From the NCBI GenBank assembly GCA_044353855.1, contig JBILBF010000005.1, positions 1 through 64,000 on the forward strand: a DNA stretch of 64,000 bases. Reading direction: 5' to 3'. The stretch's first letter is position 1. Each line of letters starts with the position of its first letter. The DNA is from UKL13-3 sp044353855. GTDB taxonomy: Bacteria > Bacteroidota > Bacteroidia > UKL13-3. This document shows positions 8,843-17,754 of the stretch, piece after piece. The notes under the pieces were generated by a model that worked only from the letters and a program-made list of their open reading frames with translations, searched no databases and was not told the origin of the DNA. A program made the position numbers and the translations under genes.

Positions 8843-8891
8843 GATAGTTGATGGTTTATGTATGTATTAACAATTAGATTGCTCGTTTGTG

Positions 8892-11621
8892 TTATTTTCC
8901 AAAAATTCCTTTTAATTTTTTCTTTGCTTCCTCTTCTGCTAGTTTTTTTAGTCTTTCCTTTTCAGCATTGCTTTTTACTTCTGCTTCTTTTTTCAATTTA
9001 TCTGCTTCAGCCTGAGCTTTAGCCTGAGCTTGGTTTGCTTCAACTTGAGCCTGGTTTTTTATTTTATCTGCTTCAGCACGCGCTTTTGTTTCAGCTTCAT
9101 TTTTTAGTATAATAGCCTCGACCTTAGTTTTGTCTTCTAAATCTTTACGTTTTTTGTCAAATTCATTCAGGAGTTGATCTTTAACTGAATTGGCTTCGTT
9201 TTTAGCTATATCATTTAAGTTAGTTGATACCGATGGGTTTGTAAATGTACCTCCTAGTCCTAAGTTTACAGTTATAATATCACTGACTTTTACATTGGTT
9301 GCTGCTTTTGTGTTTGCTTGGGCTAATAAATTATTAAGTATATCATTATTATTTCCTAATACGGTTCGCGGGATGGCAATTTTACCAATATAGTTTACAG
9401 TTTGATCGAGACCTGTAGATCCTGATAACAATAGCTTTTGTCCAGCAACTTTCATTTCAAAAGGTTCTGTGTAAATTCTACCATTTTTAACTTCAAATTG
9501 TATGTTAACGTTATTTAAAGTTGGATCTTTAAGCTTACTATATTTTAAAACTTCTGCTGCTTTGTTAAATAGTTTAACATCATTAAAGCCAGCTTGTAAA
9601 ATATTGATTGAACCAGTGGCATACAAACTTTCATAAATAGAATTAAGTTGTTGATCCATTATTGTTTTCATTTTAAAAGAAGTAGAAAAGCTTCCTGTTA
9701 TGTTTTCAGCAATAGGAGCAATTTTTTTAATCGTATTAAAAGTCATAAATGCTTTTTTGAATTCCATATTGTTAAACGCAAATGACATATCCATAGTTGG
9801 TTTTTTAGGATTGCTAGTTTCATAAAATCCATCCATTTTAATTTGTGAACCAATTGTATTTAACACTATATTGTTGAATGCAAGTTTCGCATTCGTAATT
9901 TTTATTTGACCACCAAAGTTTTCAATACTTAAATTGGTATACAACAGTTTGTTAATAGTAGCATTTAAGGTAAAATCTATGTTATCAGGCAATTCTGGTG
10001 CACTAAAACCAGCTGTATCAATTGTGTTGGATTGAGTAGGATTTTCTTCTTTAGTTAAGAATTCATTTGCATCTATTTTTTCAGAAGTAAAATTAAGCAA
10101 CCCTTTGAGTGTTCCTTTACCAAATGTGTATGCAAAGAAATTCGATAGCTCTCCAGTCATTTGCATATCACTATTTCCTATTTTAGCATCAAACTTTGTA
10201 AGAGAAACTGATTTTGGATTAAAAGTCAAATTGGCTTGATTAATATAATAGGGTTTAGGAATATCTTTACTCACAAATATAAAATTGTAAATCCCTATGT
10301 TTCCTTTTGCATCAACTTGTTCATATTGTTCTTTTTCAATTGTACTAATTTTACCTTTAGCGGTAATGTCTACAGTCATCTTACCAGCTATTTTCATTCC
10401 ATCTTCAAGCGGCATTATTTTTAAGATATTGTCAAAGTTTAAAAGGCCTTTACATGAAGCATCAATATTTGGATCTTTCGTAATATTGGTAGCAATAAAA
10501 CGAATATCAAAAGGATCTCCCATAATTTCGAAATGTAACTTAGATAATTCAACTTTGGTATTATCTATATTTCCATCCGGGTTGGTCGCTGCAAATTTTA
10601 CTTGAATATTAGCTACAGGTGCTGGCAACTCTGGATATTGAAATTGCGCATTTTCTATGGCTAAATTTAAGGCAAATGCGGGCAATGATTTTTCATTGTA
10701 TATCCCCTTTGCAAAACCATTGAAAGATAGTTTTCCACTGGTTTTTATAGACGCAAAATCTTTTGTATAAATTGCAGGTATAAGGGATAAAAACTGTTTA
10801 AATTCAGATTCTTTGGCTGAGTAGGTAATATCCATTTCAATATCATTTGATGGTATTGCAACCCAACCATCAAAACCAAAAGATAGTTCGTTTAACTTGA
10901 TTTTATTTTCTTTAAAAGTAAATTTCAGCTCTTTCATATTTGCATTTATATCTGCATTTATATCGAGTTTCACTTTGTTCAAATATGAAATACCATCCAT
11001 GGTATAGGTAAGTTTACTACAGTTCATTACTAAATTGAGTAAAAAATTATCTTGTGAAAAATCTCCTATGAGGATTTGGTTAAAGTCAGTTAATTGAGCA
11101 CTCATGTTTGAAGATTTATCATCATAAACGATTCGGGCATGTTTTATTTCAAACCTTTTTAAAGCAATACTATATTTAGATTCAGTTGTATCAGTTGTAA
11201 AATTACTTAAGCTATCGCTGTTTGGTTTAGTAATATCCCAATTGGCTTTACCATTTTTGTGTATAATGGCATTAATAATTGGTTTATCTAATAGGACATT
11301 AATAACTTTAATTTGTTCGCCTTTAATTACACTCATAATATCTAGGGTAGCACTTAAAGTTTTGAGAGCAATTAAGGTATCCCCGTCAAAATCCTCAACA
11401 CCCATAATGATAATATTATTAATACCTAAAGTAAAATCAGGAAAGTTTTTTAAAAGACTTAATTCTATATCGTTATCAAAATTAATACTAGCATTGATGT
11501 TTTTATTTGCTTGTTCTTTTACAATTTGTACAATCGTACCTTTATAAAAAAAAGGTACAGCGAACAGCAATCCAATAATTAAAATGAATATTGATATTAT
11601 AATTAGAATATTTTTTTTCAT
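8892..11621 (-). CDS. AsmA-family protein with a charged C-terminal coiled coil
   Basis: A 909-residue protein from the ATG at 11621 (an upstream TTG would add three residues). One N-terminal membrane helix (residues ~3-24) anchors a large beta-rich periplasmic body typical of the AsmA/TamB-like group. These proteins are thought to help move or arrange lipids between the membranes. Repeated strand-rich segments occur throughout, with an AsmA C-terminal-like domain around residues 560-780. The last ~100 residues are Lys/Glu/Ala-rich (repeats such as KIKNQAQVEANQAQAKAQAE) and predict a long coiled coil ending in KLKGIFGK. The upstream response regulator stops only 5 bases before, so the two are probably co-transcribed. 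The exact function is unknown. Confidence 0.8.
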   Translation of the reverse strand: MKKNILIIISIFILIIGLLFAVPFFYKGTIVQIVKEQANKNINASINFDNDIELSLLKNFPDFTLGINNIIIMGVEDFDGDTLIALKTLSATLDIMSVIKGEQIKVINVLLDKPIINAIIHKNGKANWDITKPNSDSLSNFTTDTTESKYSIALKRFEIKHARIVYDDKSSNMSAQLTDFNQILIGDFSQDNFLLNLVMNCSKLTYTMDGISYLNKVKLDINADINANMKELKFTFKENKIKLNELSFGFDGWVAIPSNDIEMDITYSAKESEFKQFLSLIPAIYTKDFASIKTSGKLSFNGFAKGIYNEKSLPAFALNLAIENAQFQYPELPAPVANIQVKFAATNPDGNIDNTKVELSKLHFEIMGDPFDIRFIATNITKDPNIDASCKGLLNFDNILKIMPLEDGMKIAGKMTVDITAKGKISTIEKEQYEQVDAKGNIGIYNFIFVSKDIPKPYYINQANLTFNPKSVSLTKFDAKIGNSDMQMTGELSNFFAYTFGKGTLKGLLNFTSEKIDANEFLTKEENPTQSNTIDTAGFSAPELPDNIDFTLNATINKLLYTNLSIENFGGQIKITNAKLAFNNIVLNTIGSQIKMDGFYETSNPKKPTMDMSFAFNNMEFKKAFMTFNTIKKIAPIAENITGSFSTSFKMKTIMDQQLNSIYESLYATGSINILQAGFNDVKLFNKAAEVLKYSKLKDPTLNNVNIQFEVKNGRIYTEPFEMKVAGQKLLLSGSTGLDQTVNYIGKIAIPRTVLGNNNDILNNLLAQANTKAATNVKVSDIITVNLGLGGTFTNPSVSTNLNDIAKNEANSVKDQLLNEFDKKRKDLEDKTKVEAIILKNEAETKARAEADKIKNQAQVEANQAQAKAQAEADKLKKEAEVKSNAEKERLKKLAEEEAKKKLKGIFGK

Positions 11622-11635
11622 GATGAACAATATTT

Positions 11636-12082
11636 TTATTTATTAAGTAAATTTAATAGGATTTGAGCAGTAAGGGGTTTTAAAATCATATCTATAACCA
11701 AAGGATTACTTTTTGATCTAGAAATATCATATTGATTAAGTGAAGAGGACAACAAATAAATAAAATAATTATTCTTTATTTTGTCATCTAATAATTTATA
11801 AGCATCTAAAAATTGAAACCCATCCATTAGGGGCATTTTTATATCAAGTAAAATAATATTTATACTATTTGACACATTGATTACTTCATTTTTGATGGCA
11901 GTTAAAGCATCAGGAGCGTTCATGAATTTTACAATTTGAATATCTTTATCTAGAATTTTAACAATTTTACTATGTAACAATTGGTCAATTTCATTATCAT
12001 CAATTAAAATTAGTTGAAAATTGGATGTGCGTTTCACGGTATTATTTTGTTGGAATGATAACATTGAAAGTTGTACCAACAT
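11636..12082 (-). CDS. Stand-alone response regulator receiver
   Basis: A single receiver (CheY-like) domain with no output domain. LILIDDNEIDQ holds the acidic pocket, NIILLDIKMPLMDGF the phospho-acceptor Asp (residue 80 counted from 12082), and MILKPL the conserved Lys. The reading frame opens at 12082, but that ATG and the one at 12064 overlap the kinase gene upstream. A GTG at 12037, four bases after the kinase stop, starts just before the receiver and is the most economical choice. This start remains uncertain. It sits between the receiver-kinase and AsmA and probably acts as a phosphorelay endpoint or protein-interaction switch. Confidence 0.78.
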   Translation of the reverse strand: MLVQLSMLSFQQNNTVKRTSNFQLILIDDNEIDQLLHSKIVKILDKDIQIVKFMNAPDALTAIKNEVINVSNSINIILLDIKMPLMDGFQFLDAYKLLDDKIKNNYFIYLLSSSLNQYDISRSKSNPLVIDMILKPLTAQILLNLLNK

Positions 12083-13133
12083 TAGGGGTAGAATCTATAG
12101 TTATTGTTCCATCAAGTTTAGTTATTGCATCTTTAACATTGTATAAACCAAAACCTGAACCAGGTGCATGTGTAGTTGCTCTATAAAACATATTAAAAAC
12201 AGAATCAATATAATTGGGTTCAATTCCAATACCATTATCGGAAACAGTTATATTGGTATACTCTGAGTTTACAACAATATTGAGACTAACATTCCCTTGG
12301 GTGTTTTGTTTTGAATATTTGATAGCATTGTTAAGTAAGTTATTTAATATGATTTTGAGTTTAGTCAAATCACTTCTAAAAACTTTATCTTGATCAATTT
12401 TAATATCAAAGGAGATGTTTTTCAATTTACATTCTACAGAAAATAATTCTTTATAATACAATACTAAGTCATTAAAGATAATGTCTTGAATTTGCAGTTC
12501 TCCTTGATTTAATCGGTAATAATCAAACATGCTTTCAACAAATTCTCCTAATTTGGAAGCAGAAGAAATTGTTAAACCTATTAGTTCATTATTTAAATCG
12601 TTTGTTTCGTTTTCAGCGATTACCTTTAATGCAGATTGAATACTTAATACGGGGCCTTTAAAATCATGAGCAACACTGTAGGCAAACTTTGTTAGTTCGT
12701 TATAAGCTTTCTGGAGAGATTGGTTTTGTTCTGCTAGTAATGATGCAGCAACATAATATTTATAAGCTTCTTCAATTGCCGATTTAATATCTGATTCAAT
12801 CCAGGGTTTTTTGATATATCTAAAAATATGTCCTAGGTTAATGGCTTCGATAACGGATTCAATATCACTAAAACCAGTGATTAATAAACGAATACTTAAT
12901 GGATGTAAATTTCTAATTTTTTCAAAGTAATCAACACCTGTAATTTCAGGCATCCGTTGATCGCTTAGTATAACTGCAATTTCATTGTTCGGATTGTTTA
13001 AATGGTCATCAGCTTCTTTTGTGTTTTGAGCTAATAGCACATTATAATCTAATCGAAATGCCGCTTTAAATGAGTTTAGATTGTTACTTTCATCATCTAA
13101 ATACAATACTGTTATTTTACTTTTTAGTTCCAC
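12042..13133 (-). CDS. Receiver-histidine kinase hybrid, cytoplasmic
   Basis: A 363-residue soluble signalling protein. Residues 6-125 form a receiver domain (LYLDDESNN; phospho-acceptor Asp58 in LSDQRMP; TGFSD; KKPW). A short helix follows, then a DHp domain with FAYSVAHDFKGPV (phospho-His156) and an HATPase_c domain (NNLLNNAIKYS, DNGIGIEP, GSGFGLYNVKDA). No membrane segment or HTH is present. The start is GTG at 13133, ten bases after the 7TM kinase stop. The receiver closely resembles the stand-alone regulator encoded divergently at 17290, so both probably descend from one gene. It probably relays signal from the 7TM kinase. Confidence 0.88.
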   Translation of the reverse strand: MELKSKITVLYLDDESNNLNSFKAAFRLDYNVLLAQNTKEADDHLNNPNNEIAVILSDQRMPEITGVDYFEKIRNLHPLSIRLLITGFSDIESVIEAINLGHIFRYIKKPWIESDIKSAIEEAYKYYVAASLLAEQNQSLQKAYNELTKFAYSVAHDFKGPVLSIQSALKVIAENETNDLNNELIGLTISSASKLGEFVESMFDYYRLNQGELQIQDIIFNDLVLYYKELFSVECKLKNISFDIKIDQDKVFRSDLTKLKIILNNLLNNAIKYSKQNTQGNVSLNIVVNSEYTNITVSDNGIGIEPNYIDSVFNMFYRATTHAPGSGFGLYNVKDAITKLDGTITIDSTPNVGTTFNVIIPTK

Positions 13134-13143
13134 GTATACAAAT

Positions 13144-15297
13144 TTAACTATTTGGATTAATTAAAGGTATTTCTATCATAAAGGTTGTTCCTTCATTTAT
13201 TTTGCTTACTACTGATATGGTTCCGTGGTGTTTTTTGATGGTATTATAAGAGATGGATAATCCTAATCCAGTTCCTTCTCCCACAGGTTTTGTTGTGTAA
13301 AAAGGTTCAAATAGCTTTTTAAGAGTTGATTCAGTCATTCCAATTCCATTATCAGCAAATATGATTTGTACATTAAGGTCATTAGTTGAAGTGGTAATTG
13401 TTATCTCGCCACCATTTTGTGTATTATACTGAGCATTGATAGCATAAATGGAATTGGAAATAAGGTTAAGGAATACTTGATTTAGTTTACCAGGATAACA
13501 TTCAATTAATGGAATATTACCATATTTCTTATTGATATTTATTCGTCCGTTTAATTGGTTGTTCATAATAATGAGAGTTGAATCAATACCTTCATTGATG
13601 TCCGCTTTTTTCAAGTCATCTTCATCAACCCTAGAAAAAATTCTTAATCCTTTAACAATTTCAGCTGTTCGAATAGAGCCTTCATTTATACCTTTTAGCA
13701 AAAAAGTAATTTCTTCTTTTAAATAATCAAAATCATATTGAAGTTTAAGTTCTGCAATTTGTTTTTCTTTTTCCGCTGCTTCTATTCCTGTTGAGGCAAT
13801 TTCTTCAATTTTAGTAATAAGCTCGAGTAAAATATCAACATCTCTTTTGAGAGGTTTTACATTAGAAGTAACAAAATTAATAGGGTTGTTAATCTCATGC
13901 GCAATTCCAGCAGTAAGTTGTCCGAGAGAAGCCATTTTTTCGGATTCAACTAGTTGGGATTGAGTTTCTTTTAGATTGTCTAAGGTTTTGTTTAGCTCAC
14001 TATTTGTTTTGTTTAGTTCTTTTGTTCGTTCGGTAACATTTAATTCGAGCGTTATATTTTGTTCTCTGATAATACGTTCGTTTTCCTGAGCTACTAAAAG
14101 AGCTTCAGATTGTGATTGTTCTTTCTCTGCTCGGTAAATATTAATTTTATCAGCAAGTGCAAAAGAGAGAAGTGTAACTTCAATTGCTGAGCCAATTTGT
14201 AAACCATAAACGGTGAAACTATTATAAGGTATTAAGCCAACATCTTTGAGTACAAAAACAATAACACTTACTAAAAATATAGACCACGCAACAGTAAAAA
14301 ATAGTGCAGGTCTATTTTTATGCTTCCAATAAATATATATCCCTGTAAATAATAATATAAAAGATCCCGGTCCTGCATTAATATTGATTAGGTTATATCC
14401 CAATTGTAATTGTCCAAACAGGGTAAGCACAAAGCTAATTACATAAATATAAGCAAAAATTGTAAGCAAAAAGTTAAAACGCGGAGCATATTGCTTGGTT
14501 TGTAAAAAATTACGCACAAAAAAGATTGTAATGATACCGACTGAAGCTCCACTAAATTGAGTTGCCCTTTCGGCTAACCAAGGAATATTGGGCCAAAAAT
14601 ATTTAAATGCATAACCATTAAGAACTGACTGGGTTAAACCAACAAGTAATATGTAAAGTACATAAAACAAATAACTTCTGTCTCTAATGCTAAGGTAAAT
14701 AAAGATGTTATACAAAAACATAACGAGGATAATACCAAAGTATAAACCTGCAAACATATTATTACGAGCATTTTTTTGGGAGACAATTGTCTTATCACTA
14801 ATGGTAATAGGTAATATTATTTGGTCTCCACTTTCAACTTTTATAAAGTAGGTTGCTATTTCAGTTGGTTTTAAATTGAGGTCAAATACAATATTACGCA
14901 AATCATTTTTTCGAGTGATGAAGGGGAAACTTTCTCCTGCCGAATCAAATGATTCAATGCTAGCGTTAATCGTTTTGATAAAATACACTTTATCCAAAGT
15001 TGGGTATTCAATTTCAAATTGAAGGTGTTCGTTTAACGATTCGTTTTTTAGGGTAAATGTTAACCAATTTTCATTTGTTGATACACCAAAATTTGGGATT
15101 GCTTCTTTTGTTTTATGAAATAAAGAGTCTGATTTTAGAATTGTTTGAATATCAATAAGGCCCTCAGCTTGTATGTATGTTTTTAAATTTTTTGGGGATA
15201 TTATATCATTTCCTAAAAAAACGAGGGTGTCGTTATTACTTTTTACAATTGAATGGAAAAAGAATGAAACAATACAAATGATAAGTTTAATTTTCAT
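13144..15297 (-). CDS. 7TM-DISM sensor histidine kinase
   Basis: A 717-residue membrane receptor kinase. Order: signal peptide (1-20); periplasmic 7TMR-DISMED2-type beta domain (~35-165), a possible carbohydrate or small-ligand sensor; seven membrane helices (~180-385); coiled-coil linker (~390-450); DHp with GIAHEINNPINFVTSN (phospho-His467); and HATPase_c (NLISNSIYAIN, DNGIGM, GEGTGLGLSISYN). Its start overlaps the stop of the acyltransferase gene in a TAATG arrangement, so translation of the two is likely coupled. It lies 10 bases before the receiver-kinase gene. The ligand is unknown; I infer it may be the product of the two enzymes encoded just upstream. Confidence 0.9.
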   Translation of the reverse strand: MKIKLIICIVSFFFHSIVKSNNDTLVFLGNDIISPKNLKTYIQAEGLIDIQTILKSDSLFHKTKEAIPNFGVSTNENWLTFTLKNESLNEHLQFEIEYPTLDKVYFIKTINASIESFDSAGESFPFITRKNDLRNIVFDLNLKPTEIATYFIKVESGDQIILPITISDKTIVSQKNARNNMFAGLYFGIILVMFLYNIFIYLSIRDRSYLFYVLYILLVGLTQSVLNGYAFKYFWPNIPWLAERATQFSGASVGIITIFFVRNFLQTKQYAPRFNFLLTIFAYIYVISFVLTLFGQLQLGYNLININAGPGSFILLFTGIYIYWKHKNRPALFFTVAWSIFLVSVIVFVLKDVGLIPYNSFTVYGLQIGSAIEVTLLSFALADKINIYRAEKEQSQSEALLVAQENERIIREQNITLELNVTERTKELNKTNSELNKTLDNLKETQSQLVESEKMASLGQLTAGIAHEINNPINFVTSNVKPLKRDVDILLELITKIEEIASTGIEAAEKEKQIAELKLQYDFDYLKEEITFLLKGINEGSIRTAEIVKGLRIFSRVDEDDLKKADINEGIDSTLIIMNNQLNGRININKKYGNIPLIECYPGKLNQVFLNLISNSIYAINAQYNTQNGGEITITTSTNDLNVQIIFADNGIGMTESTLKKLFEPFYTTKPVGEGTGLGLSISYNTIKKHHGTISVVSKINEGTTFMIEIPLINPNS

Positions 15298-16019
15298 TAG
15301 ACGATGATTTTGTATTCACCTGGATTGGCGCTTTTGATGAGCAAGTTATAATCTATCGTTACAATTTGGTTCTTGCGAGCCACTTCATCTGTAATTTGAA
15401 TAGGCTTTTCAAGTAAATTAAAAATCCTATTGGTTTCTAAGGCACTAGCATTTGGCAAGTTTTGAGTATCTTTTTGCAAAACAATAGTGGCTAATAAATC
15501 TATTTTTGGATAATAAAATGTTCCTGCATTACCTACAGATTCTTCAATTAGAAAGCCATAGTTTCCGGCAATTCTAGTAGTATAAGGAGAACATAATGCA
15601 AACATGCTATCTAAACCAATTTGCTTACTTAATGCTAAAGCAGCACGAATTAAAAAAATGCTGCCTATTCCCATACCTGAAACTTCCATCGAATTCCACA
15701 ACCCGCAAACTTCACCCGTTCCTCCTTTCATATAAAGTTTTACTAAATCATATACTTTAGGATCCATGTAGCCTGCTGCATCTTCAAGTGGAAGTGGAGT
15801 AATTCCATCTGCTGCTTGAACGCGTGCACCACCTAAAAATTTTTGTTCATCATCCGATTCTACCAAGATAACAAATGAGCCAGAATTTCTCGCCCAAGCT
15901 TCGCTTGAAGAAGTTACTTTTTTTATGCCAATAGCATCGAGTATTCTTCTGTGTCCTTCTATAAATTTTTCACAAAGTACAGAATTATCAGTTGCCCTAA
16001 ATGCTTTTATTTTTACCAT
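15297..16019 (-). CDS. GNAT-fold acyltransferase, N-acyl amino acid synthase (FeeM)-like
   Basis: A 240-residue protein that appears to have a GNAT fold. RATDNSVLCEKFIEGHRRIL opens the N-terminus; FVILVESDDEQKFLGGARVQ resembles the central beta sheet; GEVCGLWNSMEVSGMGIGS and ALALSKQIGLDSMFALC cover the cofactor-binding strand-helix unit; and RIAGNYGFLIE resembles the YxxxGF end of GNATs. Proteins of this group include the N-acyl amino acid synthases and relatives of acyl-homoserine-lactone synthases. Exact substrates cannot be read. It lies 68 bases after the ThiF-like gene and is translationally coupled to the 7TM kinase. The family placement is by pattern only and could be wrong within GNATs. 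Confidence 0.6.
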   Translation of the reverse strand: MVKIKAFRATDNSVLCEKFIEGHRRILDAIGIKKVTSSSEAWARNSGSFVILVESDDEQKFLGGARVQAADGITPLPLEDAAGYMDPKVYDLVKLYMKGGTGEVCGLWNSMEVSGMGIGSIFLIRAALALSKQIGLDSMFALCSPYTTRIAGNYGFLIEESVGNAGTFYYPKIDLLATIVLQKDTQNLPNASALETNRIFNLLEKPIQITDEVARKNQIVTIDYNLLIKSANPGEYKIIV

Positions 16020-16087
16020 TATTTGTATTTTGCTAAATACGTAAATTCAATTTTTAAATATTTGATTGCTTATCAACAAATCAACAG

Positions 16088-17164
16088 TTACTCCATCAGT
16101 AATGCATCTATATCTAAGTAAAATCTACCTGAACGATGGTGTTGTTTCAATAATATTTTACGTGCAATATCACAAGTAGCACCTCCTCCAATGGCCACAG
16201 ATGAGGCCAGTTGAGGCCAAGTTGTTATCGTTTTACCTATTTCAGGCATCGATATTTTAAGTCGATCTGATATGTTTTCGTATGAAACTATTTGCATTAA
16301 TACTTTAATTCGTTCGCTTGCTTCTAGTTTCGATATGTTAATAGATTCGTTAAACAAGCCATGCAAAATCGGGCGATTGGGTTCTAAGTCGAATCGTTCA
16401 ATATCCAACATTCCTTTATCGTTGGTATCCATTATTACAGGAATGAGTTTGATACGAGCAGCTTTTCTGACTTTTATTTTAACTTCTAATTCATCACACA
16501 CTTCTACCAAAATGTCTAATTTGGCATCTTCATTCCCCAAAAAAGCATCCATGTTGGCATCGGTAATACCATCGCTAAAAATAGTAATCTTTAAAAAAGG
16601 ATCAATTTCGGCTATTTCTCGGGCTGCAATAATTACTTTGGGTAATCCTATTTGATGCACACCTGCTCGCAATCGGTTGAGGTTGCTTAGTTCTAGTGTG
16701 TCAAAATCAGCAAGGCGTAATTCTCCACATGTTCTTTCGATGGCCATTGTAATAGCTACTGCCTGGCCAACAGATAAGCCAATGATACCTACTTTTTTGT
16801 TAGCCAGGGTATCTTGTTCGGTCTGTGTTATTTTTAACTTATTTCTATTTGTTCTGACGGTAATAAATTCGTGTTTTGGTAATATGTGAACTAAAGAGTT
16901 ATTCCATTGGTAATATACCCAAAAACCATATTCGTGAATAGAAGTTGTATTGAGTAAGGCCGCTTTTTGTGTGTTAAACTCTTCAGGGCTGAGAGGTCTT
17001 CCCGAATTGTTTATTTTAATAAGTTCTGCTAGTTGATTATCGATTGTGTCATGAATAGTTGCACTATTTTTTAATGTATTAATTGTATCAACATCCTCAG
17101 GATTTGTATATTCAAGTAATAAAGGGTGGTATATATAAGTATGTTGATTTTTGACGTGTTGCAT
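16088..17164 (-). CDS. ThiF/E1-like adenylating protein, Rv1355c-type N-terminal half
   Basis: A 358-residue protein with a ThiF/MoeB/E1-like adenylation fold in residues ~125-320. The nucleotide loop is VGIIGLSVGQ, followed by LADFDTLELSNLNRLR, the Lys of GLPKVIIAAREIAEIDP and the VEVCDELEVKIKVRKAA strand. No CxxC zinc site is visible. The N-terminal 120 residues (GFWVYYQWNNSLVHILP, RTNRNKLKITQTEQ) match my memory of the Rv1355c family, in which a nitroreductase domain usually follows. That second half is absent here; the protein simply ends after the ThiF part. First gene of the signalling unit, with a promoter-like site 37 bases upstream. Likely reaction: adenylation of a carboxylate. Confidence 0.75.
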   Translation of the reverse strand: MQHVKNQHTYIYHPLLLEYTNPEDVDTINTLKNSATIHDTIDNQLAELIKINNSGRPLSPEEFNTQKAALLNTTSIHEYGFWVYYQWNNSLVHILPKHEFITVRTNRNKLKITQTEQDTLANKKVGIIGLSVGQAVAITMAIERTCGELRLADFDTLELSNLNRLRAGVHQIGLPKVIIAAREIAEIDPFLKITIFSDGITDANMDAFLGNEDAKLDILVEVCDELEVKIKVRKAARIKLIPVIMDTNDKGMLDIERFDLEPNRPILHGLFNESINISKLEASERIKVLMQIVSYENISDRLKISMPEIGKTITTWPQLASSVAIGGGATCDIARKILLKQHHRSGRFYLDIDALLME

Positions 17165-17200
17165 TTGTAAATGGAGTTTGTATAAGTACTAAAACCTTGG

Positions 17201-17231
17201 AAAAGGTATAGTTTTCTAAAATATCAACAAA
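17201..17231 (-). promoter_or_regulatory. Candidate promoter of the ThiF-acyltransferase-kinase unit
   Basis: On the minus strand TTTG (17231-17228) is followed after 19 bases by TACCTTTT (17208-17201), close to the Bacteroidota TTTG / TAnnTTTG promoter at correct spacing. A start near 17195 would leave about 30 bases of leader before the ATG at 17164. It lies in the short divergent region shared with the response regulator at 17290. Confidence 0.45.
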
Positions 17232-17289
17232 TTATTATTTACCATATATAAACTATTTGTTTTATTTTTCCATTGTTTATAGTTTGAAA

Positions 17290-17754
17290 ATGATTGATAA
17301 AATTAAAGTATTGTATGTTGATGATGAAGAAAATAATTTATTTTCTTTTAAGGCTACATTCAGACTTAAGTATCAAATATTCACTGCAATTAGTGGTGTA
17401 AAAGCGATTGAAATTCTTGGTCTGAATCCTGACATTGAAGTTATATTAACCGATCAGCGAATGCCGGATATGACCGGAGTTGAATTTTTAAAGCAGATTT
17501 TAACAATACATCCTGATCCTATGCGCATATTATTAACTGGATATGCCGACCTAAAAGCATCAATAGATGCAGTAAACGAAGGTAAAATATTCCATTACCT
17601 CAGTAAACCATGGAATGAAGAAGAAGTAGACATGACCATACAACAAGCACATGAAATGTATGCCCATCACAAGAATGAAAGGGAAATGAAATCAAAACTT
17701 ATTCAAACAGCTGATCAAATGGAATTTTTGCTTAGACAAAGTTTACTTTCCTAA
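17290..17754 (+). CDS. Response regulator receiver, divergent from the ThiF-like gene
   Basis: A receiver domain of ~115 residues plus a ~40-residue helical tail; no DNA-binding domain. KVLYVDDEENN, VILTDQRMPDMTG (phospho-acceptor Asp55), LLTGYAD and the KPW motif are present. The ORF opens at a TTG at 17257, but the ATG at 17290 starts right before the receiver and is preferred. The DQRMP/KPW signature and overall sequence are close to the receiver half of the kinase at 12042-13133. It stands head to head with the ThiF-like gene, so shared control is likely. Its 3' end overlaps the convergent small lipoprotein gene by 12 bases. Confidence 0.88.
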   Translation: MIDKIKVLYVDDEENNLFSFKATFRLKYQIFTAISGVKAIEILGLNPDIEVILTDQRMPDMTGVEFLKQILTIHPDPMRILLTGYADLKASIDAVNEGKIFHYLSKPWNEEEVDMTIQQAHEMYAHHKNEREMKSKLIQTADQMEFLLRQSLLS

